NCBI GenBank assembly: GCA_947175285.1
Contig: CAMWMM010000088.1
Coordinates: 1 to 12,579, forward strand
Source of the DNA: an uncultured Lachnospiraceae bacterium
GTDB lineage: Bacteria; Bacillota_A; Clostridia; Lachnospirales; Lachnospiraceae
DNA length: 12,579 nt
Direction: 5' to 3'
Below the pieces are notes generated by a model that was given only the letters and a program-made list of their open reading frames with translations, was not told the DNA's origin and ran no database searches. The position numbers were made by a program, and so were the translations under genes. This document shows, piece by piece, positions 6,344 through 12,579 of the stretch (the first letter of the stretch is position 1; each line of letters starts with the position of its first letter).

Positions 6344-8689
6344 ATGGCAAAGAAACGTTTGACATTTGGTTCATTTATGCGCAGCTTTTTTCATAACTGG
6401 AAAGGAAAGCTCTGGTTTTTGCTGAATATGTTCTGTACGGTCGTATATTTGATATGGAGAATCTTTTTTACGATTCCTTTCGAGTATGGAATTGTTTCGG
6501 TGGTTGCCGGAATCTCGCTTTTGGTAGTAGAGGTGTTAGGTATGGTGGAGGCATTTATTCATTATGCCAACATGTACTCTGTGGAAGACTATCCTTTCCC
6601 GGAGGATGTGCCGACTGAGCTTTTCCCAGATGTGGATGTTTTTATCGCTACCTACAGCGAAGATGTGGAACTGCTCTATAAGACGATTCGGGGCTGTACA
6701 AGGATGAAATATCCGGACCCTAAGAAAGTACATATTTATCTGTGTGATGACGGACACCGGGCGGAAATGAAGGCGTTGGCAGCGAGGATGGGTGTAAATT
6801 ATCTGGACAGAGAGGACCATGAAGGCGCAAAGGCCGGAAATCTGAATAATGCGTTGGCACATTCTGATTCCCCTTATGTGGTTACTTTTGATGCGGATAT
6901 GATTCCGAGAAGCAATTTTCTGATGAGAACGATACCGTATTTCGTGGATGCGGAGCTTCGTAACAGAGACAGGAAAGAAGAGGATAAGATTAAGATAGGC
7001 TTTCTTCAGTCCCCGCAGAGTTTTTATAATCTGGATTTGTTTCAGTTCAATCTGTATTCAGAGTCCAGAATTCCCAATGAGCAGGATTATTTTTACAAAG
7101 ATATACAGGTGGCGCGTACAAAGACAAACAGTGTTATCTATGGCGGTTCCAATACAGTGCTCTCCAGAGAGGCGTTAGAGTCAATCGGCGGTTTTTTCAC
7201 AGGGGCAATTACAGAGGACTTTGCCACTGGAATTTTGATTGAGAAGAAGCAGTATGTCAGTCTTGGTACGGCGGTGCCGTTAGCATCGGGCTTATCCCCT
7301 CAGGATTTAAAAGATTTGGTACAGCAGAGAACCCGTTGGGCAAGAGGTGTTATTGCTACGGGAAGAAAGATGCATATTTTTGCTGCACCTGAACTGACTT
7401 TTTCACAAAAATTGAATTACTGGGCATCTATCTGGTATTGGTATGCACCTTTAAAAAGATTGATATATATTATGTCTCCGATTATGTACGCCACATTTGG
7501 GTTTATGGTCTTTAAGTGTACGCTTCCTCAGGTGCTGCTTTTCTGGCTGCCGATGTATATCAGCAGTAATGTCAGTCTGAGGATGTTAAGCCGTAATATC
7601 CGTTCGACAAAATGGACGAATATATACGAAACAGTGCTGTTTCCCTATATGCTTTTGCCTGTGTTATTTGAAACAGTAGGTATTTCCATGAAAAAATTTA
7701 AGGTAACGAGCAAAGGGGAGCAAAAGAATGAAAAAGGGAAAAACTTTCTTTATGCTATTCCTTTTCTGCTGTTAATCGTCTTGTCTATTTGGGGAATTAT
7801 CAGATGTGTTTTGATAATATTAGACAGCGGTTCATTCGGACCGATTGTAGTGTTGTTCTGGCTTGTAAATAATCTCTTCTTATTAGTGATGTCGTTGTTT
7901 TTCGTGGACGGACGAATTCCCTATCGAAAGACCGAGCGCGTTATGGTGCATATGCCATGTCGGGTGAGATATCAGGGCGAAGAGTATACAGGCGTGACAA
8001 AGGATGCTTCAGAAGCGGGAATTTCCATAGTGCTCCCGAAACCCTATTTCTTTGAAGAAAATACAAATGTGGAGATCTTTCTGGATACCGAGGACTATCA
8101 TGTGGATATGTTTGCTGCCGTAGTGCATGTGAGTGCGCGGGATGATGAATGGGTTTACTCGATGAAGATTACGGATATCAATGGCAGTTATGATGAACTT
8201 CTGGGAATTCTTTATGATAGGATTCCGACGGTGCCCATGGAGATTAAAAAGGACAGCGGCGGTTTTGAGGATCTGAAGCTGAATATGCAAAAGAGGGTTA
8301 CGCCGCCTTTTTATCAAAAAAGAAACTATCCGCGTGTCACTATTGATGACAGAATTCCCAGCCTGAATAGAGGAATTTCATCAGTGAAGGTATTTGACTA
8401 TAACTATGTGTGCCTGACGGTGGAGGATGATGATACGCCGGAGTATCTGCAGCTTGCCGTAAATGATGATATCATCCTGAACTGTAAGTATGAGTCAGAA
8501 ATTCGCAAAGGACTGCAGCTTTATAATGTGGTTAATTATAGGGAGCTTTTGAAAAGTAAGAGAAGGAGAAACGAATTGCTTGACTGGATGATGGAACATC
8601 ACAGAAAGGAAAATGAACAGGAAAAAGAAGCTACGGCAAATGCACGGATTAAGACAGGAGAATTTAATGAAATGGAGTTACTGGTATGA
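6344..8689 (+). CDS. bcsA: Cellulose synthase catalytic subunit with c-di-GMP-binding PilZ domain (BcsA type)
   Basis: This 781-residue inner-membrane GT2 enzyme polymerises UDP-glucose and extrudes the chain. Two N-terminal membrane segments (about 23-43 and 48-70) precede the GT domain with CDDG (134-137), DAD (183-185), TED (290-292) and QQRTRW (327-332), the D, DxD, TED, Q(Q/R)xRW set of processive synthases. More membrane helices follow (about 373-392, 395-415, 428-447, 468-492 and 498-521). The gating loop motif FxVTxK appears as FKVTSK (452-457). The PilZ domain has both c-di-GMP motifs: RKTER (528-532) and DASEAG (554-559). A C-terminal extension (about 640-781) contains a second PilZ-like pattern, then a charged tail. 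AGGAAGGAG at 6329-6337 lies inside the end of the previous gene. The stop overlaps the GH5 start by 4 nt. The polymer could be another beta-glucan, but the motif set favours cellulose. Confidence 0.95.
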   Translation: MAKKRLTFGSFMRSFFHNWKGKLWFLLNMFCTVVYLIWRIFFTIPFEYGIVSVVAGISLLVVEVLGMVEAFIHYANMYSVEDYPFPEDVPTELFPDVDVFIATYSEDVELLYKTIRGCTRMKYPDPKKVHIYLCDDGHRAEMKALAARMGVNYLDREDHEGAKAGNLNNALAHSDSPYVVTFDADMIPRSNFLMRTIPYFVDAELRNRDRKEEDKIKIGFLQSPQSFYNLDLFQFNLYSESRIPNEQDYFYKDIQVARTKTNSVIYGGSNTVLSREALESIGGFFTGAITEDFATGILIEKKQYVSLGTAVPLASGLSPQDLKDLVQQRTRWARGVIATGRKMHIFAAPELTFSQKLNYWASIWYWYAPLKRLIYIMSPIMYATFGFMVFKCTLPQVLLFWLPMYISSNVSLRMLSRNIRSTKWTNIYETVLFPYMLLPVLFETVGISMKKFKVTSKGEQKNEKGKNFLYAIPFLLLIVLSIWGIIRCVLIILDSGSFGPIVVLFWLVNNLFLLVMSLFFVDGRIPYRKTERVMVHMPCRVRYQGEEYTGVTKDASEAGISIVLPKPYFFEENTNVEIFLDTEDYHVDMFAAVVHVSARDDEWVYSMKITDINGSYDELLGILYDRIPTVPMEIKKDSGGFEDLKLNMQKRVTPPFYQKRNYPRVTIDDRIPSLNRGISSVKVFDYNYVCLTVEDDDTPEYLQLAVNDDIILNCKYESEIRKGLQLYNVVNYRELLKSKRRRNELLDWMMEHHRKENEQEKEATANARIKTGEFNEMELLV

Positions 8690-9786
8690 ATAGAAAACAA
8701 GAAATAGCTGCAGGCATAATCGCTGTCGCTATATTATGCTTATTTGTGGGTTTTACACTTTGGGGCATAGTGTTGAAAAGCAAGGTAGAGGCGCTCCAAT
8801 TTGTCAGAGGCATGGGAGTGGGAATTAATCTGGGAAACACGCTGGATTCTACAGGGCTTTGGGATTACAAACCGGATGCGGGTGAGCTGGAATATGAAAC
8901 GTGCTGGGATAATCCCAAAGCGGACGCAGAAACTTTTCGGGCAATGAAAAAAGCAGGATTTGAAACGGTACGGATCCCGGTCACATGGGAGGATCATCTG
9001 GATGCAGAGTATCGGATTTCCGATGTCTGGATGGATAGGGTGCAGGAAGTAGTGGATATGGCGCTGGAAGAGGGGCTATATGTAATTCTGGATTTGCATC
9101 ATGAGGAATGGCTGAACCTTGAGATAGAGCGTGAAACAGAGATTAGGGAAGAGTTTGTAATTATCTGGGGGCAGATTGCAGAGCGGTTTCAGGAATATGA
9201 TGAGAGGCTGTTATTTGAATCCATGAATGAGCCAAGATTACGGGATAGTGAATATGAGTGGAATTCCGGCACGGAAGAACTAAGGGGAATGGTCGATAAA
9301 TTGAATGAAGATTTTGTCGAAACGATAAGAGCTGCGGGCGGTGAGAACAAAAAACGCTATCTGTTGGTATGTCCCTATGTGAATACATCTGAAATGGAAG
9401 CTATGCAGAACATGAGTGTACCGGATGATAATCATTTGATTGTATCGGTTCATATGTATGACCCTTACCTGTTTTGTCAGATAGAAGACGATAATTCGGA
9501 TTGGGATACGGAAGAAACCAGAGAGCGGGTGTCCAAGGCTTTTGAGAATATGAATATTCTGTTCATTGAACAGAATATCCCGGTTATTCTCACAGAATTT
9601 GGGTGCAAGGATAAAGAAAATACAGAGGCGCGTGTGGATTGGACTAATTATTACATGACGCAGTCCAAGCGTTACGGCATTCCCTGCATCTGGTGGGATT
9701 GTGAGGAATATACGCTGTTAGACCGTGAAAATAAGACTTGGAAGTTCCCGGAGATTGTGGAAGCACTGACAGGAAGGATACCATAA
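8686..9786 (+). CDS. Membrane-anchored GH5 family endoglucanase (CcsZ-like)
   Basis: This 366-residue protein has an N-terminal membrane segment (about 8-30) acting as an uncleaved anchor, placing the catalytic domain outside. GH5 hallmarks are present: GINLGNTLDS (46-55), a VRIPVTW strand (95-101), LDLHHE (135-140), the acid/base in FESMNEPR (E182), VHMY (255-258), the nucleophile in ILTEFG (E304), and WW at 336-337. Both catalytic glutamates are intact. The ATGA overlap with bcsA gives tight translational coupling. Cellulose operons usually carry an endoglucanase (BcsZ, GH8, in proteobacteria); the Clostridioides difficile operon uses a GH5 enzyme, CcsZ, and this looks like the same role: trimming or releasing nascent chains. 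It is the last operon gene, ahead of a terminator. Confidence 0.92.
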   Translation: MNRKQEIAAGIIAVAILCLFVGFTLWGIVLKSKVEALQFVRGMGVGINLGNTLDSTGLWDYKPDAGELEYETCWDNPKADAETFRAMKKAGFETVRIPVTWEDHLDAEYRISDVWMDRVQEVVDMALEEGLYVILDLHHEEWLNLEIERETEIREEFVIIWGQIAERFQEYDERLLFESMNEPRLRDSEYEWNSGTEELRGMVDKLNEDFVETIRAAGGENKKRYLLVCPYVNTSEMEAMQNMSVPDDNHLIVSVHMYDPYLFCQIEDDNSDWDTEETRERVSKAFENMNILFIEQNIPVILTEFGCKDKENTEARVDWTNYYMTQSKRYGIPCIWWDCEEYTLLDRENKTWKFPEIVEALTGRIP

Positions 9787-9824
9787 GAAAATATTTTTAT
9801 TTTGTCAGATTTTAACACCCTGAG

Positions 9825-9861
9825 AAGTATTAAGTGTGAATGCGCACTTAATACTTTTTTT
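9825..9861 (+). terminator. Rho-independent terminator of the cellulose operon
   Basis: A 14-bp stem (9825-9838 with 9843-9856, including one T-G wobble) closes a 4-nt loop, AATG, and runs into seven T residues (9855-9861). It begins 38 nt after the GH5 stop. It separates the polysaccharide operon from the sigma factor gene. Confidence 0.92.
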
Positions 9862-9910
9862 ACTTCACCTGGCATGCGCGGATTTGATATTTATAGAAAA
9901 GGGGGTAATT

Positions 9911-10420
9911 ATGGGTACGGATTGTGATGCGAAAAAATTATTTGAGCGATATTCGGATATGATTTACCGGATTGCCATATCTTATGGAAATTCCGTGTCT
10001 TTTGCTGAAGATGCTGTTCAGGAAGTCTTTTTGCGGTATCTGAAAAAGATGCCGCAGTTTGAAAGCTGTGAGCATGAAAAGGCATGGTTTATCCGCGTGA
10101 CAGTGAATTACTGCAAAAGCATACTTTCTTCCGTTTGGTTAAAGCGAACCTGTTCCATAGAGAATGCAGGACAAATTGCTGTACCATTCATGCGGCAGGA
10201 GGAAAATGAACTATATGAAATATTGTCCTGTCTTCCTCCTAAATACCGGATTGTACTATATCTACGCTATTATGAGGAGTATCAGGTAAAGGAAATTGCA
10301 GAGATTCTGGGCGTTACCCCCAATCTGGTATCAGCCAGACTGCTCCGCGCCAAAAAGCTTATGAAACAAAAACTACTACAGGAAAGAGAGGAATTTCAGG
10401 ATGGAACAAGAACTGTTTAA
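9911..10420 (+). CDS. ECF-type RNA polymerase sigma factor
   Basis: This 169-residue sigma-70 family protein has only regions 2 and 4. Region 2 spans about 8-72, with LFERYSDMIYRIAISY and the core-binding AEDAVQEVFLRYLKK (32-46). Region 4 (about 100-155) has the helix-turn-helix VKEIAEILGVTPNLVSARLL (126-145). I chose the ATG at 9911 because AAGGGGGT lies 5-6 nt upstream and the longer frame from 9836 would begin inside the terminator hairpin. The anti-sigma gene overlaps its 3' end by 20 nt. ECF genes are commonly autoregulated, but I cannot see a clear promoter in the 49 nt after the terminator. Its regulon, and any link to the upstream operon, cannot be read from this window. Confidence 0.92.
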   Translation: MGTDCDAKKLFERYSDMIYRIAISYGNSVSFAEDAVQEVFLRYLKKMPQFESCEHEKAWFIRVTVNYCKSILSSVWLKRTCSIENAGQIAVPFMRQEENELYEILSCLPPKYRIVLYLRYYEEYQVKEIAEILGVTPNLVSARLLRAKKLMKQKLLQEREEFQDGTRTV

Positions 10421-11474
10421 AAATATCTATCAGCAGATTCATTTGGATAAAGAACAAAAAGACAGAATATGGCAGCGTTTTACGGAAGCTGCAGACGGGT
10501 TTGCCTTGAATGAGAATAAACATTCATTTTCCGTGCGTGCCGCGGTATGTGTGGGAGCGCTTTTGTTATCAGGCATGACGGTATATGCCGCAAACGAATT
10601 CTCTTTGACGGACAGGCTTGCGGATGCAATGAAACTTTTAACACAAAACGGACAGGAATCTACGGAAGAACAGCAGAATATTTATGCGCAGTACGGAGCT
10701 GCATTGAATAATGAAATTGTGAGGGGAAACGGTACATTCCGGTTGGAAGCCGCATTATATGACGAAAATTACCTGTTTGTTCCGTTTCGTTATATTATGA
10801 ATCCTGATACTGCAGGATATGAAGAGATAACGGCAGGTTATACATTCGAGGAATCAACTATGTGGAATTCGGGATTACTGGCAGGATACCGTCAGGATTG
10901 TGCAGATTTATGGTATGGTATTTCACAGGACTCTGAACGGGCATGCGGGATAACAGGTTACGTCATGGTTCTAAACCCGGAAGTAGAAGAGGACGGGGTT
11001 ATAACAGGAAGTCTTTTACTTACCGTGGAGAAAAATGAGAGATTTAGCAGTGGAGATGTGATTCAGGTGGTAGAAAGGGCGAAACAGCCGGAAAACCCTG
11101 ATGAAGTCCTTACGGAGTTTAATCTTGGAGATGCCGTAGAGCAGCAGGGCATAGTAATTCCTGAAGAACAGGAAGAGGCTTTTGAACAGCTTGGATTGTC
11201 TGTGGAAGAAATGGCAGTTTCTTCTATGTCCGTTCGTTTTTCGGGTATTCGGGAGAGTACGGCGGTCATGCCTGTTTTAGATGCCGTTGTGTTAAAAGAC
11301 GGAAGCACCGTAGGATTGTCTGCTACCGGAGGGGCATCCGGCAGCGGTGAGACGACGGAGGCAGGGAGAGCATTTTATTGCTATCGGCTTTTCGCTGCGC
11401 CAATTCAGGTAGAGGAAATAGCAGGAATCCGGATACGGCAAGGCAGGTCAGAAGTATGGATTCCGGTAGATTAA
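10401..11474 (+). CDS. Membrane-bound anti-sigma factor with large extracytoplasmic domain
   Basis: This 357-residue protein starts inside the sigma gene (20-nt overlap; GGAATTTCAGG precedes the ATG), so the pair is translationally coupled. The first 40 or so residues are charged and cytoplasmic and would bind the sigma factor. One membrane segment follows (about 45-64, in RAAVCVGALLLSGMTVYAA), then an outside domain of about 290 residues rich in beta-type stretches, with no motif that I can name. Architecture and position match clostridial anti-sigma proteins of the DUF4179-like class, whose large outer domain probably senses an envelope signal. Identification rests on context and topology more than on sequence motifs. 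The 3' end lies 1 nt from the stop of the convergent DJ-1 remnant. Confidence 0.78.
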   Translation: MEQELFKNIYQQIHLDKEQKDRIWQRFTEAADGFALNENKHSFSVRAAVCVGALLLSGMTVYAANEFSLTDRLADAMKLLTQNGQESTEEQQNIYAQYGAALNNEIVRGNGTFRLEAALYDENYLFVPFRYIMNPDTAGYEEITAGYTFEESTMWNSGLLAGYRQDCADLWYGISQDSERACGITGYVMVLNPEVEEDGVITGSLLLTVEKNERFSSGDVIQVVERAKQPENPDEVLTEFNLGDAVEQQGIVIPEEQEEAFEQLGLSVEEMAVSSMSVRFSGIRESTAVMPVLDAVVLKDGSTVGLSATGGASGSGETTEAGRAFYCYRLFAAPIQVEEIAGIRIRQGRSEVWIPVD

Positions 11475-11475
11475 G

Positions 11476-11710
11476 TTAAATATACCCCATCGCCTGTTTA
11501 ACGACCAGCATTTTTTCTTCTCTGCATAACTTCTTTAATAGTTCAAATGCAACATCCGGCGCGGTTTCCGAGCAATAGGAAGTAATGATATTGTTATCTG
11601 TCACAATATTTTCTGTTTTTCAGCACGCCGCTTTTCCCAATAGGCAAGGCGGCGACGCGGACAGACGCAATCGTTTCAAAGCCTTTTGCACAGAATACTA
11701 ATATTTTCAC
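11476..11710 (-). pseudogene. DJ-1/PfpI family remnant with two internal deletions
   Basis: Reading the minus strand, a GTG at 11710-11708 preceded by AGGAAGAGGG starts VKILVFCAKGFET, the classic DJ-1 N-terminus. It jumps directly to IASVRVAALPIGKSGVLK, which in intact relatives lies roughly 90 residues further on and includes the nucleophile-elbow region. The cysteine expected there (AS-x-C-VAALP) is an arginine in this copy. The frame then ends at RKYCDR-stop. In another frame the C-terminal part resumes as ENIVTDNNIITSYCSETAPD and runs to KQAMGYI-stop at 11476. Both ends of the gene are recognisable, while most of the middle is gone and the frame is broken, so this is a dead gene of about 235 bp. 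Intact family members are about 180-190 residues. It sits 24 nt downstream of the GNAT gene and was probably its operon partner. Confidence 0.85.
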
Positions 11711-11734
11711 CGCGATTACCCTCTTCCTAATATG

Positions 11735-12190
11735 TTATAACTCTTTTGCAAATGCAACGTTATTTTTCAATTCATAAAATTTCTGTTTTTTATAAAATGT
11801 AAATGCCGGAACATTGTTTTCCGTTAGTAGGAAAATATGGGTCAGCCCTAACTCTTTGCAGGCTTTCTCTATCTCGCTTACAAATAGTGTGCCCACTCCT
11901 TTTCCCTGTTTGGAGGTAATGACGCATAATTCATCAATATAATATTCCGTACCGGTATACCAGTGTTTTATATGCCCCATAGATAAGGCAATTAACTTCG
12001 TGCCTTCGTATAATCCGAAAGTCAGGGAGGTATTTTGACTAATCAAATCATGGATGTATAAATCTAATTGATTTTCGTTTGACCAGTCATCATTCCAAGG
12101 TTCTATCGTAAAAACAGAGACAAATAACTCTTTGATAATGGCAGCGGCACTTTCATCCAACTGCTTGAAGCGATATTTCATTGTATCCAT
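11735..12190 (-). CDS. GNAT family N-acetyltransferase
   Basis: This 151-residue protein has the acetyl-CoA-binding motif A, with the strand YYIDELCVI (83-91) followed by the pyrophosphate loop QGKGVG (95-100), and motif B with NVPAFTFYKKQKFY (126-139). The N-terminal part contains FTIEPWNDDW (27-36) and TFGLYEG (57-63). The substrate is unknown; small-molecule acetyltransferases, including some aminoglycoside 6'-acetyltransferases, share this layout, but nothing proves a resistance role. The start at 12190 has AGGAG about 10 nt upstream; the internal Met4 is an alternative and gives MKYRFKQ. It is the first gene of a minus-strand unit whose second gene is the decayed DJ-1 copy. Confidence 0.88.
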   Translation of the reverse strand: MDTMKYRFKQLDESAAAIIKELFVSVFTIEPWNDDWSNENQLDLYIHDLISQNTSLTFGLYEGTKLIALSMGHIKHWYTGTEYYIDELCVITSKQGKGVGTLFVSEIEKACKELGLTHIFLLTENNVPAFTFYKKQKFYELKNNVAFAKEL

Positions 12191-12237
12191 TTTGGTGGTT
12201 CTCCTGATTCATAACAGTTAATTGATAATTCACTTAA

Positions 12238-12266
12238 ATATTATCATTAACGTTTGGCTGAGTAAA
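12238..12266 (-). promoter_or_regulatory. Sigma-A-type promoter for the GNAT gene
   Basis: On the minus strand, TTTACT (12266-12261) and TAATAT (12243-12238) are separated by exactly 17 nt. The -10 is preceded by TGA, giving an extended -10 element. Transcription would start near 12231, leaving about 40 nt of leader. The match is good but based on pattern alone. Confidence 0.6.
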
Positions 12267-12302
12267 GCTAGAATTAGAAATTCATTTTTTTACAATCTTT
12301 AC

Positions 12303-12331
12303 TTGACATAATTTCGTATTATTGTTATAGT
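12303..12331 (+). promoter_or_regulatory. Near-consensus sigma-A promoter for the Rpn-like gene
   Basis: TTGACA (12303-12308) and TATAGT (12326-12331) are spaced 17 nt apart, preceded by an AT-rich stretch with a T run near 12284-12291 that could act as an UP element. Transcription should start near 12338, giving a leader of about 175 nt before the ATG at 12514. It is divergent from the GNAT promoter. Confidence 0.8.
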
Positions 12332-12337
12332 GATAGC

Positions 12338-12513
12338 AAAGCATAAGTTCTATTTTCTATTGAGTTATTCTAACATCAACTCTTTTTATCAAAGAAATCT
12401 ATGCTTTTATCCACAACAAACTAAAGCAGGGATTTCCAAAGATAAAAATTTGAGCGCTAGTGCACTTTCAAGGGTGGAATCTCCTGTGGAGGACAAAAGA
12501 AAGGAGATTCTGC
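12338..12513 (+). promoter_or_regulatory. Structured 5' leader with a hairpin covering the ribosome binding site
   Basis: Between the promoter and the ATG at 12514 no gene is visible. The last element is an inverted repeat: 12474-12485 can pair with 12502-12513 as 12 pairs, of which the inner nine (GAATCTCCT with AGGAGATTC) are perfect and two outer ones are G-T. The right arm holds the AGGAG ribosome site (12502-12506) and ends at the start codon. A competing small hairpin, CTCC-TGT-GGAG (12481-12491), could hold the left arm instead. Further up, AAAGCATA (12338-12345) matches TATGCTTT (12400-12407), and two adjacent palindromes lie at 12453-12466. This suggests translational control; no known riboswitch class is recognised. 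Confidence 0.55.
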
Positions 12514-12579
12514 AATGTGTCAGAAAAAATTTGAAGAACTTAAGTTACGGGATGACTTTATGTTCGGTAAGGTCATGCG
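12514..12579 (+). CDS. Rpn/PD-(D/E)XK nuclease-transposase family protein (3' partial)
   Basis: Only the first 22 codons are inside the window. They read MCQKKFEELKLRDDFMFGKV and onward, matching the conserved N-terminus of Rpn-type (PDDEXK_2, often labelled recombination-promoting nuclease or putative transposase) proteins, where the L-x-x-DDFMF-x-K-V/I-M block is diagnostic. AGGAG at 12502-12506, 7 nt before the ATG, is the ribosome site, but it lies in a hairpin. These proteins are common in multiple copies in Lachnospiraceae genomes. The catalytic part lies outside the window, so activity cannot be judged. Confidence 0.75.

Noticed and set aside
9862..9910. Promoter for the sigma factor gene
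   Set aside because: TATA-like bases occur (TTGATATTTATAG) but no acceptable -35 at proper spacing nor a clear ECF-type motif was found.
9787..9910. c-di-GMP riboswitch or other known riboswitch near the operon
   Set aside because: Searched by eye because the synthase is c-di-GMP linked; only the terminator hairpin is present. The operon's own leader is outside the window.
11475..11502. GTTAAA...TTTAAC inverted repeat between the convergent genes as a terminator
   Set aside because: The stem has only six AT-rich pairs with a 16-nt loop and no directly adjoining T run; too weak to call.
12361..12387. GAGTT...AACTC hairpin followed by TTTTT in the Rpn leader as an attenuator
   Set aside because: Five pairs with an 11-nt loop is weak; it may be part of the leader fold but cannot be called a terminator from sequence alone.

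Overview
The window looks like a low- to mid-GC Firmicute of the Lachnospiraceae/Clostridia type. This is judged from strong purine-rich ribosome binding sites (e.g. GGAGGGGG), moderate AT richness, a clostridial ECF sigma/anti-sigma pair, and gene families typical of gut clostridia. No species can be named from the sequence alone.

Bases 1-9861 are one long plus-strand operon for a membrane polysaccharide system, with all gaps at most 21 nt. Its upstream end lies outside the window and it closes at a strong intrinsic terminator (9825-9861). In order it holds: the 3' end of an acidic, proline-rich repeat protein with a C-terminal membrane anchor; a VTC-type polyphosphate polymerase-like protein; a DUF4956 membrane protein; a membrane-anchored CotH-family protein; a 53-residue single-span protein; an AlgI-like MBOAT acyltransferase; an AlgX/AlgJ-like DHHW protein; a BcsA-type cellulose synthase with a c-di-GMP-binding PilZ domain; and a membrane-anchored GH5 endoglucanase. 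The last four suggest synthesis, O-acetylation and trimming of cellulose or a related beta-glucan under c-di-GMP control. The VTC/DUF4956/CotH trio in the same transcript suggests a phosphate-related step or a linked second polymer, which is inference. No BcsB-like gene is visible.

Bases 9862-11474 carry an ECF sigma factor and its membrane-bound anti-sigma factor, overlapping by 20 nt; they look like a separate transcription unit.

Bases 11475-12266 lie on the minus strand: a GNAT acetyltransferase with a recognisable promoter, followed by the remains of a DJ-1/PfpI gene that has lost two internal blocks. Divergent from it, a near-consensus sigma-A promoter (12303-12331) drives a roughly 175-nt structured leader. 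That leader ends in a hairpin that would bury the ribosome binding site of a gene starting at 12514, an Rpn/PD-(D/E)XK nuclease-like protein cut off by the window edge.

The most interesting points are the composite operon, a probable second, degenerate PilZ-like module at the BcsA C-terminus, the unlisted 53-aa membrane protein, the outside-facing CotH domain, and the ribosome-site-occluding leader.
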